Positions 9,249 through 18,675 of a stretch of DNA of 64,000 nt are shown here, one piece after another. Location: positions 1 through 64,000 of the forward strand of contig NZ_JAATVU010000012.1 in assembly GCF_013184745.1 (NCBI RefSeq), given 5' to 3'. Both the position numbers and the translations under genes were made by a program. Within the stretch, counting starts at the first letter, position 1. Each line of letters starts with the position of its first letter. This stretch comes from Mangrovicoccus sp. HB161399 (GTDB taxonomy: Bacteria > Pseudomonadota > Alphaproteobacteria > Rhodobacterales > Rhodobacteraceae). The notes below the pieces were generated by a model. It searched no databases. It saw nothing but the letters and a program-made list of their open reading frames with translations, and was not told the origin of the DNA.

Positions 9249-9704
9249 TCAGGCGGCCCCATAGGCGGCGAACACCGCTGCCCGGCCGTCCGTGCCGACG
9301 AGATAGACGTTGTAGGCCTCCCGCTCCGCCTCGGGTCCCATTCCCGGCGAGCCCCACGGCATGTCCGGAACGGCGAGTCCCCGCCCGGACGGCCGCTCCG
9401 CCAGCAGGCGCCTTATCTCGCGCGGCGGCACGTGGCCCTCGAGGAAATAGCCGCCCGCATGCGCGGTGTGGCATGAGGCCATCTCCAGCGGCACGCCGCT
9501 CTGCACCTTGTGCTGCTGCAGCGCTGCCGCGCCCCGGTTCTCGGCCGTCACGGCAAAGCCCTCTGCCTCCAGGATGGCGATCCAGGCCGAGCAGCAGCCG
9601 CAGCCCGGATCCTTGACCACATGGATGGCCGACCCCGCGGCCAGCGCCGGGCGGGCGGAAAACAGGGCGAGGGCTCCGGCAAGGAAGCGGCGGCGGTCGG
9701 GCAT
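9249..9704 (-). CDS. DUF411 (CopG-like) metal-binding protein, exported
   Basis: 151 residues. The N-terminus MPDRRRFLAGALALFSARPALA is an export signal with an Arg-rich, Tat-like start. The mature part has the DUF411 pattern: VKDPGCGCCSAW (CxCC metal site), KVQSGVPLEMASCHTA, YFLEGHVPPREIRRLL and GLAVPDMPWGSPGM. Such proteins occur with copper-handling genes and probably bind copper in the periplasm. The ATG at 9704 has GGAGGAG six bases upstream. No other copper gene is adjacent except the small SHOCT protein upstream on the same strand. Confidence 0.88.
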   Translation of the reverse strand: MPDRRRFLAGALALFSARPALAAGSAIHVVKDPGCGCCSAWIAILEAEGFAVTAENRGAAALQQHKVQSGVPLEMASCHTAHAGGYFLEGHVPPREIRRLLAERPSGRGLAVPDMPWGSPGMGPEAEREAYNVYLVGTDGRAAVFAAYGAA

Positions 9705-9877
9705 CGGGGTCTCCTCCGGTCGGACAGCAGTCAAGATGTCACCCGGATAGCATGGATGCCACCGGAGCGCACTCCGGGCAGGCCCCGCCATGCCATGCAC
9801 AGCGGCGCCCGCCTGGCGGATGCCGGCTGGCTGCTCCGCCGGTCCTGCGGCGCGGACCACCGGATGCCGCCGCCCGC

Positions 9878-10180
9878 TCAGCCCTTGAGAAGCGACTTCA
9901 CGGCGGCATATTCCTCGGAGCCGATGTCGCCGCGGGCCAGGCGCATGTCGAGCTCGCCCAGGGGATCCGGCGCCCGGTGCTGCGGCGCATGGCCGTCAAG
10001 CCGTCGGACCAGCCAGATGACCCCGCCGACCACCAGTCCGAGGGCGATGAGCCAGAGGACCGGACCGAACATCATGCCGATCCCGTAGCCATAGCCCCAG
10101 TCCATCATGTGCCCGTAGTATTCGGGGTCGGCAAGCGCGGGCGACGCCATGACGGAAAGAGGAAGAACGAAGCGTTTCAT
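9878..10180 (-). CDS. small membrane protein with SHOCT domain
   Basis: 100 residues. The signal-like N-terminus (MKRFVLPLSVMASPALA) is followed by a Tyr/Gly/Met-rich segment (YYGHMMDWGYGYG), one transmembrane helix at about 40-60, and a C-terminal SHOCT motif (DPLGELDMRLARGDIGSEEY). SHOCT is a short domain common at the ends of small membrane proteins; function is unknown, often near metal or stress genes. The ATG at 10180 has GGAGG at good spacing. The neighbouring DUF411 gene downstream on the same strand suggests a shared copper-related role, which is inference only. Confidence 0.85.
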   Translation of the reverse strand: MKRFVLPLSVMASPALADPEYYGHMMDWGYGYGIGMMFGPVLWLIALGLVVGGVIWLVRRLDGHAPQHRAPDPLGELDMRLARGDIGSEEYAAVKSLLKG

Positions 10181-11029
10181 GATTGCCTCCTGCCATGGAA
10201 CTGCACATTCCTTCTGCACCCGATGCCGTCCGTCCGCCTTGACATGGGACAGGCAGCGGCCGGGCTTCACGCAAACGTGCTGCGGACCAGGTCTCCGCAG
10301 CCCGACTGCGGACGGGCCGCCTCGGGGCGGGAGCATCGCCGGCCCGGAGCCGGGGACCGGGCGAAGCTGGCCGCGAACCGGGTGGAAGTTATTGCGATCA
10401 TTGTGACCCCGAGCGGAAGCGTGTCCCTGAAGGGCTGGCGGAGGACGGTGGGCTGCTGCCCGTCTCTCCGTCCGGCCATTCCCCCGGAGACCGCCTCCGC
10501 ATGGCGGCATGTGCGGCCGGGGCCAGCTCTCCCGGTCTCTGCGTTGGGAACTGGGCACCGGAGGCCCGCCCGCGAACCGTGTCACTGCAGCTGCCGTTGC
10601 GGAAAGGTCCGGGATTTCGCCTGTCCCAGCGCACCCGGCGAAATTTTCGGTGCAAAGGTCTCCATCCGGAGCCAGCGGATGCGCCCAACTGGCCGCTGAC
10701 GCCTGCCCCTTGCGACGCGCCCGAAAATGGCGGGGCGCAATCCATCGCCATCCGCTTCAAGCCCGCCGCCGGGAGAGGAACTTCGGGCGGCAGCGTCTCC
10801 AAGCGAGGGCCCCGGCCGGAGCATCGCAACTCAGCCCCCCCGGAAGCGGACGATGGCCTGTCAGGCCATCGTCCGTCGCGCTGTTCGGCCACGGTCTGGA
10901 ACCAGATCTCGGCGAAGCGGGACTGGGCCGGTGTCCCCTTCTGCTTCAGTCTCCGTTCGAGTGCCGGGTCGTACGGCCCGGTGCCAACCCGGCAATGGGG
11001 AGAAACCGGATGCAGGATTGATTTTCCGT
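10181..11029. other. gene-free stretch with a possible minus-strand gene remnant next to the IS element
   Basis: No intact gene. On the minus strand about 10855-10985 reads in a coding-like way (PYDPALERRLKQKGTPAQ then RFAEIWFQTVAEQRDGRWPD) and stops being gene-like on both sides. It may be a fragment of a gene broken by the IS at 11030. A perfect 13-bp inverted repeat, GGACGATGGCCTG / CAGGCCATCGTCC, lies at 10848-10874 with one central base. Confidence 0.35.
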
Positions 11030-12278
11030 GGCGCTGTTGGAACTCTTCGCGCAAATGCGGCTGAAGATTCACGGCACGACACCAGCATGATAGCTGGCGG
11101 CCATGAGCAGACAGGCGAAGACCACCAACTGGCATAGCTAGCGAGGCGCTGAGGCAGCGTGGTTCTCTGACCCTCTGGTTCGATCCGTCGATGCAGCGGC
11201 ACGCGGTGCCGTCCGGGCGTCGCGACCGCCAGCAGGCGTACAGCAGTGCGGCGATCCAGGCCTGCCTGACCCTCAAGGTCCTCCTCGGGCTGCCGCTCAG
11301 CCTGGTCGTGCCATTGTCCGCCATTGTCGGTCCGAGCACAATGGCGCGCGGCCTTATGGCAAGCCTGCTGGAACTGTCCGGGCTCGGCTGGTCCGTGCCG
11401 GACTTCAGCACCTTGCCGCGTCGGCAGAGCAAGACGGGACCGTGGCGCCGATGGCGCCGCGAAAGCCCGTCGAACGCTGGACGCAACCAACACGTACCGC
11501 GGTTCGAATGGAGCCTTGCACCTGCTCATGGACAATGAGGCATCGACCGCCACCGGTCCGGGGACGATGCCGAATGCCATCAAGGTCGAAGGCGAAAGCG
11601 AGCGGCACACGCGCAAGCATGGCGGCTCCAAGCTCGGGGTCTGGCGCAAGATCCATCTGGGGACCATCGAAGACTCGCCGGTGATCCGCGCCGAGGAGGT
11701 CACTTCCAGCAATGCCGGCGATGTCGAGCCGGAGAACGTCACTGGACCGAACGAACCGGAGGGGAATGCTGCCGCACCAGCTTGCCGAGATCCCGGCGGA
11801 GGAGAAGATCGCCGCCGTCATCGCCCACGGCGCCAATGACACTCGCGCCAGCCACAACTCCATTGCGATGCCCGGTGCGGCGGCAATCATTCCGCCCCGC
11901 CGCAACGCGAAGCCAGGAAAGCCGGACACCGCCGGAGCCCGGGCCCGGAACGAGATCCAGCAAGCATCGAAGCACTCGGGCCGGGCGCTCTCTGGCGGAA
12001 CTGGAGCGGGTGCCACCGCCGCGGCAGGGGAGAGATATGAGCCGGGTCGGGACAAGGTCCGGGGGACCTTTTCCGCGGCGATTGGATGACCTGCGCGAAG
12101 CTGCCCGGCCAGCGGCTGATGTCCCGCGATTTCGACCGCCAAGTGGCGGAGGTCCAGATCCGTCTGGCGGTACTCAGCCGCTTGACGGCACTCGGCATCC
12201 CGATGACCGTGGCACTAGGATAAGTGTTTCGGGGAAAAGGGGGAATTGCGGTCGCCCGCCGATTTATCCCACAGCGCC
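11030..12278 (+). mobile_element. degenerate IS5-family insertion sequence
   Basis: A decayed transposase (11103-12223) is flanked by imperfect terminal inverted repeats: GGCGCTGTTGGA at 11030-11041, and at the right end ending at 12278 the reverse complement reads GGCGCTGTGGGA (11 of 12 bases match). The 1.25-kb length fits the IS5 subgroup. I could not recognise a target-site duplication. The element must be inactive because the transposase frame is broken several times. Confidence 0.7.
11103..12223 (+). pseudogene. IS5-family transposase, broken by frameshifts
   Basis: Pieces in different frames reconstruct one IS5 transposase in order: MSRQAKTTNWHS; then LRQRGSLTLWFDPSM, AAIQACLTLKVLLGLPL and VPDFSTLPRRQ; then AIKVEGESERHTRKHGGSK and VWRKIHLG; then IIPPRRNAKPGKPDTAGARA; and finally LPGQRLMSRDFDRQVAE, IRLAVLSRLTALGIP, ending at TAA 12221-12223. 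At least three or four frame changes, one of them right after the first 12 codons, inactivate it. The fragments cover the N-terminal domain, part of the DDE core and the C-terminus. The remnant marks an old insertion in this accessory region. Confidence 0.85.
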
Positions 12279-12535
12279 GCGCCGAGGCCGGCATCTCCGC
12301 TTTTTCCGCGGAGCCGGCCTCGCGGCCAAGGCCTGCACCAGCCGCCGGCCGGGCCGGCCTCGCCCCCGCGGCCCTTGCACTCTTGCTGATCCTGGTGGAG
12401 ACGGGCGACCGCGCAGGGACGGATCGGCGCGGCGCTCGGATGCCGGCGAAGCTGCACCGCGGGGAATTGGCCGCTGTCCGGGTTCCGGATGCCGCCCTTG
12501 CGGCGGCGCGGATCCCGAGCCAGCGGCGGGCGGGA

Positions 12536-12823
12536 TCAGCCGGCTTCCCAGAGGCCTATGCCCGCGGTCTCGACCACCGGCGGCCCGGACAGCTTGAAGG
12601 CCTGGCGGTCCCATTCGGTACGGATTTTCTCCGCCGCCGCCATCGCATTGACCTTGGTCTCCCAGACCGCGACCACGGTCCAGCTGCCGTCCTCGTTCGG
12701 CACATGGGCCGTGCTGACCAGCCCCTCGATCGTCTCCGGCCTGATCTGCGCGCGCATCTCGCGCTCGAAGGCGGCCTGGTCATGCCCGTCTCCGAGCCGG
12801 TAGGTGGTGCGGCGGATGAACAT
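12536..12823 (-). CDS. small antibiotic-biosynthesis-monooxygenase-like (dimeric alpha-beta barrel) protein
   Basis: 95 residues starting at the ATG at 12823 (GGGAGG about 8 bases upstream). Sequence elements FIRRTTYRLGDGHDQAAFER, PETIEGLVSTAHVPNEDGSW and VVAVWETKVNAMAAAEKIR suit the small ferredoxin-like dimeric barrel fold (ABM/DUF1330-type). No catalytic residue can be assigned. It lies 56 bases after the TAXI receptor gene as the last gene of the sulfatase/TRAP operon, so it may act on or sense the imported compound. Function unknown. Confidence 0.65.
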   Translation of the reverse strand: MFIRRTTYRLGDGHDQAAFEREMRAQIRPETIEGLVSTAHVPNEDGSWTVVAVWETKVNAMAAAEKIRTEWDRQAFKLSGPPVVETAGIGLWEAG

Positions 12824-12879
12824 CTCTGCGTCCTCCCTTTGGGTCGGGTGTCCCGGGGCCCGCGCGGCCCCGGACGGGG

Positions 12880-13860
12880 TCACTTGAGCACGCCGGCCTC
12901 GCGGTAGTAGCGCGCCGCGCCCGGATGCAGCGGCATGCCCGCAAGCGACTGCACCGCGTACCCGATCGAAAGGGCCTTGGCCCAGGGCGCCTCGCTCGAA
13001 ATCGAGCCGACATTCTCCCAGAATGCCTTAGTGATCTTGTAGACGGTGTCTTCGCCGACATCCGCGCGGATGCCGATGCCGACCGCGGTGTCGGTCGACA
13101 TGACCGGCCCGTCATTCACCTGGCTGCCGTACATGTCCGCGGGCACCTCGGAGAGATAGCGGTAGTCGCCGAGATAGTCGGTCACCGCCTGGCCCTCGTG
13201 GCTTTCCGGCCCGATGAAGCGCAGGCTCTCGGTCTCGGCGAACTGGATGAACTGCTGGCAGGGATCGATGCAGCCGTTCACGTACATGTCGATCTTGCCG
13301 TCCAGGAAGGACTGGAAGCCGGTCGCCCAGTTGGCGGTGATGGTCTCGTAATCCTCGCCCGCGACCAGCCCGGTGGTCGCCTCGATCCAGCCTGCCGCCG
13401 CGTTGTAGGCGCCGCCGCCCGCCGGGCCGAGGAAGACCGTGGCGCCCTCCAGGTCGTCGAGCAGCTCGATGTCGCTGTCGCCGCGCACGGCGTAATGGTA
13501 CTGCCCGTAGGGAAACCACATGATCAGCGCGAGGTTCTTGGCTGCCTCGGCGGCATCGGGCTGGTTGGCATACATCGCCGTGCCCTTCGAGATGAAGTCG
13601 TAGATCGTGGGCGTGACCATGTACATGTCGAGATTGCCCCGCGCGGCCTCCAGCTGGTGCAGGGTCGCGGCGCCGCCGCCGGCTACCTCGATCTCGACAT
13701 CGTCGTCATTGGCGTTCACCACGTTGGCGAAGGTCGCCATGGTGATGGCCTGGCCGAGGCTCGGCTCGATCGTGGCGAGCTTCAGCTTGGTTTCGGCGCG
13801 GGCGGCGGGGGCCAGGGCCAGGGCGGCCAGGGCGGCCGCCGCGAAAATGGGGCGCTTCAT
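12880..13860 (-). CDS. TAXI-family TRAP transporter solute receptor
   Basis: 326 residues. Clear signal peptide MKRPIFAAAALAALALAPAARA; the mature protein has the TAXI receptor layout (KLKLATIEPSLGQAITMATF, then QLEAARGNLDMYMVTPTIYD, then GPAGGGAYNAA). It captures a ligand in the periplasm for the 4TM/12TM TRAP permease encoded just upstream. The start at 13860 has GGAGGAG at good spacing. Operon partners (sulfatase upstream, divergent SulP) hint that the ligand is a sulfated or phosphonate-type organic compound. That is inference; TAXI receptors classically bind glutamate-like or C4 acids. Confidence 0.88.
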   Translation of the reverse strand: MKRPIFAAAALAALALAPAARAETKLKLATIEPSLGQAITMATFANVVNANDDDVEIEVAGGGAATLHQLEAARGNLDMYMVTPTIYDFISKGTAMYANQPDAAEAAKNLALIMWFPYGQYHYAVRGDSDIELLDDLEGATVFLGPAGGGAYNAAAGWIEATTGLVAGEDYETITANWATGFQSFLDGKIDMYVNGCIDPCQQFIQFAETESLRFIGPESHEGQAVTDYLGDYRYLSEVPADMYGSQVNDGPVMSTDTAVGIGIRADVGEDTVYKITKAFWENVGSISSEAPWAKALSIGYAVQSLAGMPLHPGAARYYREAGVLK

Positions 13861-13892
13861 TCTTCTCTCCTCCGTGAAGTGCGCGTGCCGGA

Positions 13893-15989
13893 TCAGGCCG
13901 GCAGGACCGCCGTGCGGCGGGCCTTGGTGACATTCAGGGCGATCAGCCCGAGCCCGGCGAGTGCGGCAGGCGCGGCAATCGCCATCTGCGGCATCAGCAC
14001 CGCCGCGCCGACGGCAAGGCGCAGGACCCTCTGGACCGGGTCGAGCCTGTCGCGGTCGAAGCCTGCCAGCGCCGACTGGATCAGCCACATGGCCAGCGTG
14101 AAGGCCGCCACGATCCAGCCGAAATCCATCCAGCTGACGGTCGAGACGTCGATCATCGCCTTGGAACTGACCGGATCTTCGCCGAACCATTCGAACACCA
14201 CCTGCAGCTTGTAGAGCACCGCCGGGTGGTAGACGAAGACGAAGGGGATCACGAAGCCCGCCAGCGCGATCTTGGCCGCGTTGAACCCGGTGCGGATCGG
14301 ATCGGCGCCGGCGATCGGCGCGGCGGCGAAGGCGGCAAGCGCCACGGGCGGCGTGACCGTCGACATCATCGCGAAGATCACCACGAAGAGATGCAGGGTC
14401 AGCGGCGCGATCCCCACCGTGTCGATGCCGGAACTCAGCGCGATCACGATGATGAAGTAGGTCGCCCCCGGCGGCAGCCCCATGCCCAGCACGATGGCGC
14501 CGAGCGCGACGACCGCCAGCACGAGCGGCAGCGGTCCGCTGGCCACCTGCGCCAGCAGCAGCGACAGCCGCCCGGCAAAGCCCGAGGTCTGGATCAGCCC
14601 GACGATCAGGCCGATGGCGGTGACGATCACCACGATCGAGGCGGCCATCCGGCCCGCATCGACGAAGGCGCGGAAGATCTTGCGGCCCGAGCGGAATTCC
14701 CTGAACAGGATCGCCGCCGCGGCCAGCGCCACCACCAGGCCGTAGAAGCCCGCCTTCGGCACGGAAGGCTGCGCGAAGAGGAAGTAGCTGAGCGTGCCCA
14801 GCGGCGCGACGAAGACCAGGCACTGCACCCATTCGGCGCGGCTGAGCTTCGGACGCTCGCTGTCCGGCAGGGCGCCGATGCCGAGGCGGCGGGCCTCGAA
14901 ATAGACCGCCAGGAAGGTGCCGAGGTAGTAGAAGATCGCAGGCAGGATCGCGGCGACCACGATGTAGCGGTATTCCAGCCCGATCTGCCCCGCCACGAAG
15001 AAGGCGACGACGCCCATCACCGGCGGCATGATCTGACCGCCGGTGGAGGCGGCAGCCTCGACCGCGCCGGCGAAGGCGGGCTTGAAGCCGGACTTGCGGA
15101 TCACCGGGATCGTCATCACGCCGGTGGAGACCACATTGGAGATCGCCGCGCCGGAAAGCGTGCCGAAAAGCGCCGAGGAGGCCACCGCCGCATGGGCCGC
15201 GCCGCCCGTGAGCCCGCCGGTCAGGCGGTTGGCGATCTTCATCAGCAGGTCGCCTGCTCCGCTGGCCATCAGCACCGCGCCGAAGACGATGAAGATCAGC
15301 ACGTTGCCGGTCACGACCTGGATCGGCTGGCCGAACATGCCTCCGGTCTGCGCCCAGAACTGCAGCACCATCTGGCGCAGGTTCTGGCCGACGGTCGCCT
15401 CCGAGCCCGCGAGGATCCCGGTCCAGGCCGGCAAGTCGCCCTTCACGAAGAAATAGACGATCCAGAACAGGCAGAAGGCGACGATGAACCCGCCGAAGAG
15501 CCGGTAGGTCAGGTAGAGCGTGATCGCCGTGGCCAGCAGGAACATGGCGAAATCCCAGGGCCCGGCCGAGGGCAGAACGCCCGCATCCGAGCCGAAGATC
15601 ACCGCGATCCAGCTGGCGAAGGCCATCACCGACAGCCCGGCCAGCGTCCAGTTGATCCAGCGCAGGCCGCGCCCGCGGTGCAGCGTCAGCAGCGTGACGA
15701 CGAAGCTCAGCACGATCGGCAGGCCGATGATCAGCCCGGTCGGCAGCAGAACCGACTGCTCGAAGGCGCGGTAGCCGGCGCCGAGCCAGTGCTCGCGCAG
15801 CAGCATCCGCTGATCGCGGCGGCTGAGTTCCTCGAAGGCCGGGGTCGTGGCCTCGATGAGCCAGCGCACGGCCTCGCTGATGGGGCCGGATGCGGCATAG
15901 AGCACGATGACGGCCGCGAAGAGCACCGCGATCGCATCTGCCAGATGCTTGTCCGGCAGCTGGGCGTCAGCCCTGGGTTCCTGTGTCAT
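13893..15989 (-). CDS. TRAP transporter 4TM/12TM fusion permease
   Basis: 698 residues with around 16 hydrophobic segments. The N-terminal part (to about 230) corresponds to the small DctQ-like subunit and the rest to the DctM-like large subunit, with conserved blocks VLMASGAGDLLMKIANRLTG, AAISNVVSTGVMTIPVIRKS, GQIMPPVMGVVAFFVAG and GMGLPPGATYFIIVIAL. Fused permeases of this kind pair with TAXI receptors, as here. The ATG at 15989 has GGAGGAG seven bases upstream. It overlaps the end of the sulfatase gene by 23 bases, indicating co-translation within one operon. Confidence 0.92.
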   Translation of the reverse strand: MTQEPRADAQLPDKHLADAIAVLFAAVIVLYAASGPISEAVRWLIEATTPAFEELSRRDQRMLLREHWLGAGYRAFEQSVLLPTGLIIGLPIVLSFVVTLLTLHRGRGLRWINWTLAGLSVMAFASWIAVIFGSDAGVLPSAGPWDFAMFLLATAITLYLTYRLFGGFIVAFCLFWIVYFFVKGDLPAWTGILAGSEATVGQNLRQMVLQFWAQTGGMFGQPIQVVTGNVLIFIVFGAVLMASGAGDLLMKIANRLTGGLTGGAAHAAVASSALFGTLSGAAISNVVSTGVMTIPVIRKSGFKPAFAGAVEAAASTGGQIMPPVMGVVAFFVAGQIGLEYRYIVVAAILPAIFYYLGTFLAVYFEARRLGIGALPDSERPKLSRAEWVQCLVFVAPLGTLSYFLFAQPSVPKAGFYGLVVALAAAAILFREFRSGRKIFRAFVDAGRMAASIVVIVTAIGLIVGLIQTSGFAGRLSLLLAQVASGPLPLVLAVVALGAIVLGMGLPPGATYFIIVIALSSGIDTVGIAPLTLHLFVVIFAMMSTVTPPVALAAFAAAPIAGADPIRTGFNAAKIALAGFVIPFVFVYHPAVLYKLQVVFEWFGEDPVSSKAMIDVSTVSWMDFGWIVAAFTLAMWLIQSALAGFDRDRLDPVQRVLRLAVGAAVLMPQMAIAAPAALAGLGLIALNVTKARRTAVLPA

Positions 15990-17652
15990 GGCGCTCCTCC
16001 TCGACCATGTTCGCGTTGACGTAAGTGTGGCGGGCGGGGCCGCGGTACCTCTCGGTGAATTCCGGCGGCACTTCGCTGCCGTCCACCAGGAAGGGCAGCA
16101 CCCCCCGCCGCATCGACCGGCCGCGCGCGGCGGCGATGTCGCCATCCGACATCGTCACCCGCTGCGACATGCGCCGGCCCCACTGCGCAAGGCAGCCATA
16201 GAGCCGCGCGGCCTGGTCCCCGTGGGCCTCCTCCGCCCCCAGGTCGGTGTATTCGCCGGGATCGGTCTCCAGGTCGAAGAGCATCGGCCGGAAGCCGCCT
16301 TCGAAATGGATGAGCTTCCAGCGCCCGTCGAACACCATGAAGATCCGCGCGTCCCGCGGCGCGACACCGAGCGCGGCACAGCGGGGCGTGACGGAATAGT
16401 CGTATTCCGAGATGACATAGCCACGCCAATCCGGGGGCGTCTCGCCGCGCAGCCAGGGCATCAGCGAGCGGCCCTCGATGACATGCTCCGGCACCGTGCC
16501 GCCCGCTGCCTCGACGAAGGTGGCGGCAAGGTCGATCGCCTCGACCAGCGCATCGCAGGCCGTGCCCCGGGTGGCGTCGGCCTCCGCGCGCGGGTCGCAG
16601 ATAATCATCGGGATCTTCACCGCCGCCTCGTGGAAGAAATCCTTCTCGCCCAGCCAGTGGTCGCCGAGATAGTCGCCATGGTCCGAGGTCAGCACGATCA
16701 TCGTGTCGTCCATCCGGCCAGTGGCCTCGAGATGGTCGAGCAGTCGCCCGAGCTGGTCGTCGCACTGCTTGATCAGGCCCATATAGGCCGGGATCACCTT
16801 CTCGCGCACCTCGTCGCGGCGGAAGGCGTCGGCGACCTTGGTGTCATGGTATGCGCCCAGCACCGGATGCGGGTTTTCCAGCTCGCTCTTGCAGCGGACC
16901 GGCGGCAGCAGATGATCGGTGCCGTACATGCCGTGATAGGGCTCGGGCACGATATAGGGCCAGTGCGGCTTGATGAACGAGACATGCGCGCACCAGCGGC
17001 CTTCGGCCTGGTCGATGAAGCGGATCGCCTCCGAGGTCAGCCAGGGGGTCTCGCTGTCCTCCTCGCGGATGTTCGCCGGCTTGTCGGCATTCATGAACAT
17101 CCAGCCCGAGGCCTTGCCGCCATTCTCGACGCCGGCATTGGCGTAATCGGCCCAGGGGTTGTCGCCGTCATAGCCCTGCGCGCGGAGATATTCGTTGTAG
17201 GGAGAACGCTTGGCGTCATAGGCCCCGTCCGGCCCCTCGGCCCAGAGACCGTCGTCGCGGGCCCAGGCGTCGAAGCCGCAATCGGCCTGCCGCGCGCCGA
17301 TCACGCTGTCGGGCGCCAGCCCCAGCCGCGCCATGCCCTTGGCATCGGCCTTCATGTGGGTCTTGCCCAGCAGCCAGCAATCCATCCCGGCCTCGCGCAG
17401 GTGGTCGCCCAGCGTCAGCTCGCCCACGCGCAGCGGAAACCCGTTCCACTGCGCCCCGTGCGAGGACACGTAGCGCCCGGTGTAGAAGCTCATCCGCGAC
17501 GCGCCGCAGATCGGCGACTGGACATAGGCATTGGTGAAGCGCACGCCGCGCGCCGCGACGCGGTCGAAATTCGGCGTGTGAAGATGCGGATGGCCCGCGC
17601 AGCTGAGATAGTCGAACCGCAGCTGGTCATACATGACGAAAAGGATGTTCAT
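15967..17652 (-). CDS. sulfatase / phosphonate monoester hydrolase of the alkaline phosphatase superfamily
   Basis: 561 residues from the ATG at 17652 (GGGAGG six bases upstream). Metal-binding and catalytic elements: N-terminal ILFVMYDQLRFDYL, nucleophile region PICGASRMSFYTGRYVSSHG with Cys49 (to be converted to formylglycine), SFIKPHWPYIVP, and VLTSDHGDYLGDH. The C-terminal half (YEYD-like EYDYSVTPRC, WKLIHFEGGFRPMLFDLETD, PGEYTDL) resembles Rhizobium phosphonate monoester hydrolases more than classic arylsulfatases. The usual C-x-P-S/A-R signature has Ala instead of Pro. No signal peptide, so it acts in the cytoplasm on an imported sulfate ester or phosphonate. It lies between a LysR regulator and a TRAP transporter. 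Confidence 0.85.
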   Translation of the reverse strand: MNILFVMYDQLRFDYLSCAGHPHLHTPNFDRVAARGVRFTNAYVQSPICGASRMSFYTGRYVSSHGAQWNGFPLRVGELTLGDHLREAGMDCWLLGKTHMKADAKGMARLGLAPDSVIGARQADCGFDAWARDDGLWAEGPDGAYDAKRSPYNEYLRAQGYDGDNPWADYANAGVENGGKASGWMFMNADKPANIREEDSETPWLTSEAIRFIDQAEGRWCAHVSFIKPHWPYIVPEPYHGMYGTDHLLPPVRCKSELENPHPVLGAYHDTKVADAFRRDEVREKVIPAYMGLIKQCDDQLGRLLDHLEATGRMDDTMIVLTSDHGDYLGDHWLGEKDFFHEAAVKIPMIICDPRAEADATRGTACDALVEAIDLAATFVEAAGGTVPEHVIEGRSLMPWLRGETPPDWRGYVISEYDYSVTPRCAALGVAPRDARIFMVFDGRWKLIHFEGGFRPMLFDLETDPGEYTDLGAEEAHGDQAARLYGCLAQWGRRMSQRVTMSDGDIAAARGRSMRRGVLPFLVDGSEVPPEFTERYRGPARHTYVNANMVEEERHDTGTQG

Positions 17653-17734
17653 CGCGCGCCTCCCCCGCACCTGACCTCCGGATGGGTGCTGCCTACCCGC
17701 TGGCTGCCTCCAGCGGGAGAATGCGAAAGTTCAT

Positions 17735-17757
17735 GGGTATTCCCTCAGGGCATACCC
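17735..17757 (-). terminator. imperfect hairpin at the end of the LysR gene
   Basis: GGGTAT-t-CCCT-c-AGGG-c-ATACCC forms a nearly perfect 10-pair hairpin with one mismatch, and contains the LysR stop codon (17745-17747). It sits 83 bases before the sulfatase start on the same strand. It could attenuate read-through or be a regulatory element. Confidence 0.4.
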
Positions 17758-18656
17758 TGGCCGAACGCGTTCAATGCCGCCTGGGAGAGGCAGTCGCAGA
17801 AATACTGGAGCGCCGGGGTCGGCGGCCGCTCGGACGAGGTGACGATCGCGATCCGCGCGGGCGCCAGCGGCTCGGCCAGCGCGATCTGGCGGATGCGCCA
17901 ATGCGCGAGCGTCTGTTCCAGCAGCAGCTGGGGAAAGGTGCAGAGGAAGTCGCTGTCCTGGACCATCGACAGGACGCTGGTGATCGAATCCGAGGTCACC
18001 ATCGGTTCCGGCGGCTCCAGCCCCCGGCGGATGAAATGGCGCTGCAGGTAGGGCAGCCGCGCCCGCGTGCCGATCATGATCCAGTCGCCGGCGGCCAGGT
18101 CCGCCATCTGCGTGGCCCCGCTCCAGCGCGACCCGGCCCCGGTGATCACCACGATCGGCGTCTCGACCAGGAATTGCAGCGACAGTCCCGCGGCGTCCTT
18201 GCCCTGCGGCTCGGGGCCGACGACCAGATCGACGATGCCGTCGCGCACCGGGCCGAAGGCGATCGGCTCGTGCCCGCCGCTGATCTGGACATGCACGCCG
18301 GGGAAGCGGCGGCGGAACCGCTTGATCGCCCCGGCAATCAGGCGGCTGGCAGCCAATGGCGAGACGGTGATGTTCAGCCGTCCGGTGCCCTCGCCGCGCC
18401 GCTGGGCGATCTCGTCCTCCATCTTGCGCAGCTCGGACTGGATGATCCGGGCGCGGCGCAGGATCGGCTTGCCCTCCTCGGTGACGGCAACGCCGCTGGG
18501 CGCGCGCTTGAAGATCGCCGCCCCCAGCTCGGCCTCGGCCTGGCGCAGCGCCTTGGTCACTGCAGGCTGCGTCCGGCCCAGGAGCTTCGAGGCCGCGCGG
18601 ATGCTGCCCGCCTGCTCGATCGCGAGAAGCATCTCGACATGCTGCAGCTTGATCAT
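17745..18656 (-). CDS. LysR-family transcriptional regulator
   Basis: 303 residues. The N-terminal winged helix (LQHVEMLLAIEQAGSIRAAS, LGRTQPAVTKALRQAE) is followed by the linker helix and an effector-binding domain (about 92-300) beginning TGRLNITVSPLAASRLI. It is the first gene before the sulfatase, TRAP and TAXI genes on the same strand, and is divergent from the SulP transporter at 18766. It probably switches both sides in response to the transported compound or to sulfate. The intergenic region carries a T-N11-A-type dyad. Confidence 0.92.
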   Translation of the reverse strand: MIKLQHVEMLLAIEQAGSIRAASKLLGRTQPAVTKALRQAEAELGAAIFKRAPSGVAVTEEGKPILRRARIIQSELRKMEDEIAQRRGEGTGRLNITVSPLAASRLIAGAIKRFRRRFPGVHVQISGGHEPIAFGPVRDGIVDLVVGPEPQGKDAAGLSLQFLVETPIVVITGAGSRWSGATQMADLAAGDWIMIGTRARLPYLQRHFIRRGLEPPEPMVTSDSITSVLSMVQDSDFLCTFPQLLLEQTLAHWRIRQIALAEPLAPARIAIVTSSERPPTPALQYFCDCLSQAALNAFGQGMP

Positions 18657-18675
18657 GGCGCCTCCCCGCGCACCT

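Noticed and set aside
8802-9476. Plus-strand frame starting MTEHVYDVTPEKLIPEEAE
   Set aside because: The first 40 codons look plausible, but the frame becomes low-complexity and then runs antisense into the DUF411 gene.
10398-11486. Long minus-strand open frame of 362 codons across the IS left end
   Set aside because: It runs antisense through the transposase remnant and has no ribosome site; only a short part near 10855-10985 looks coding.
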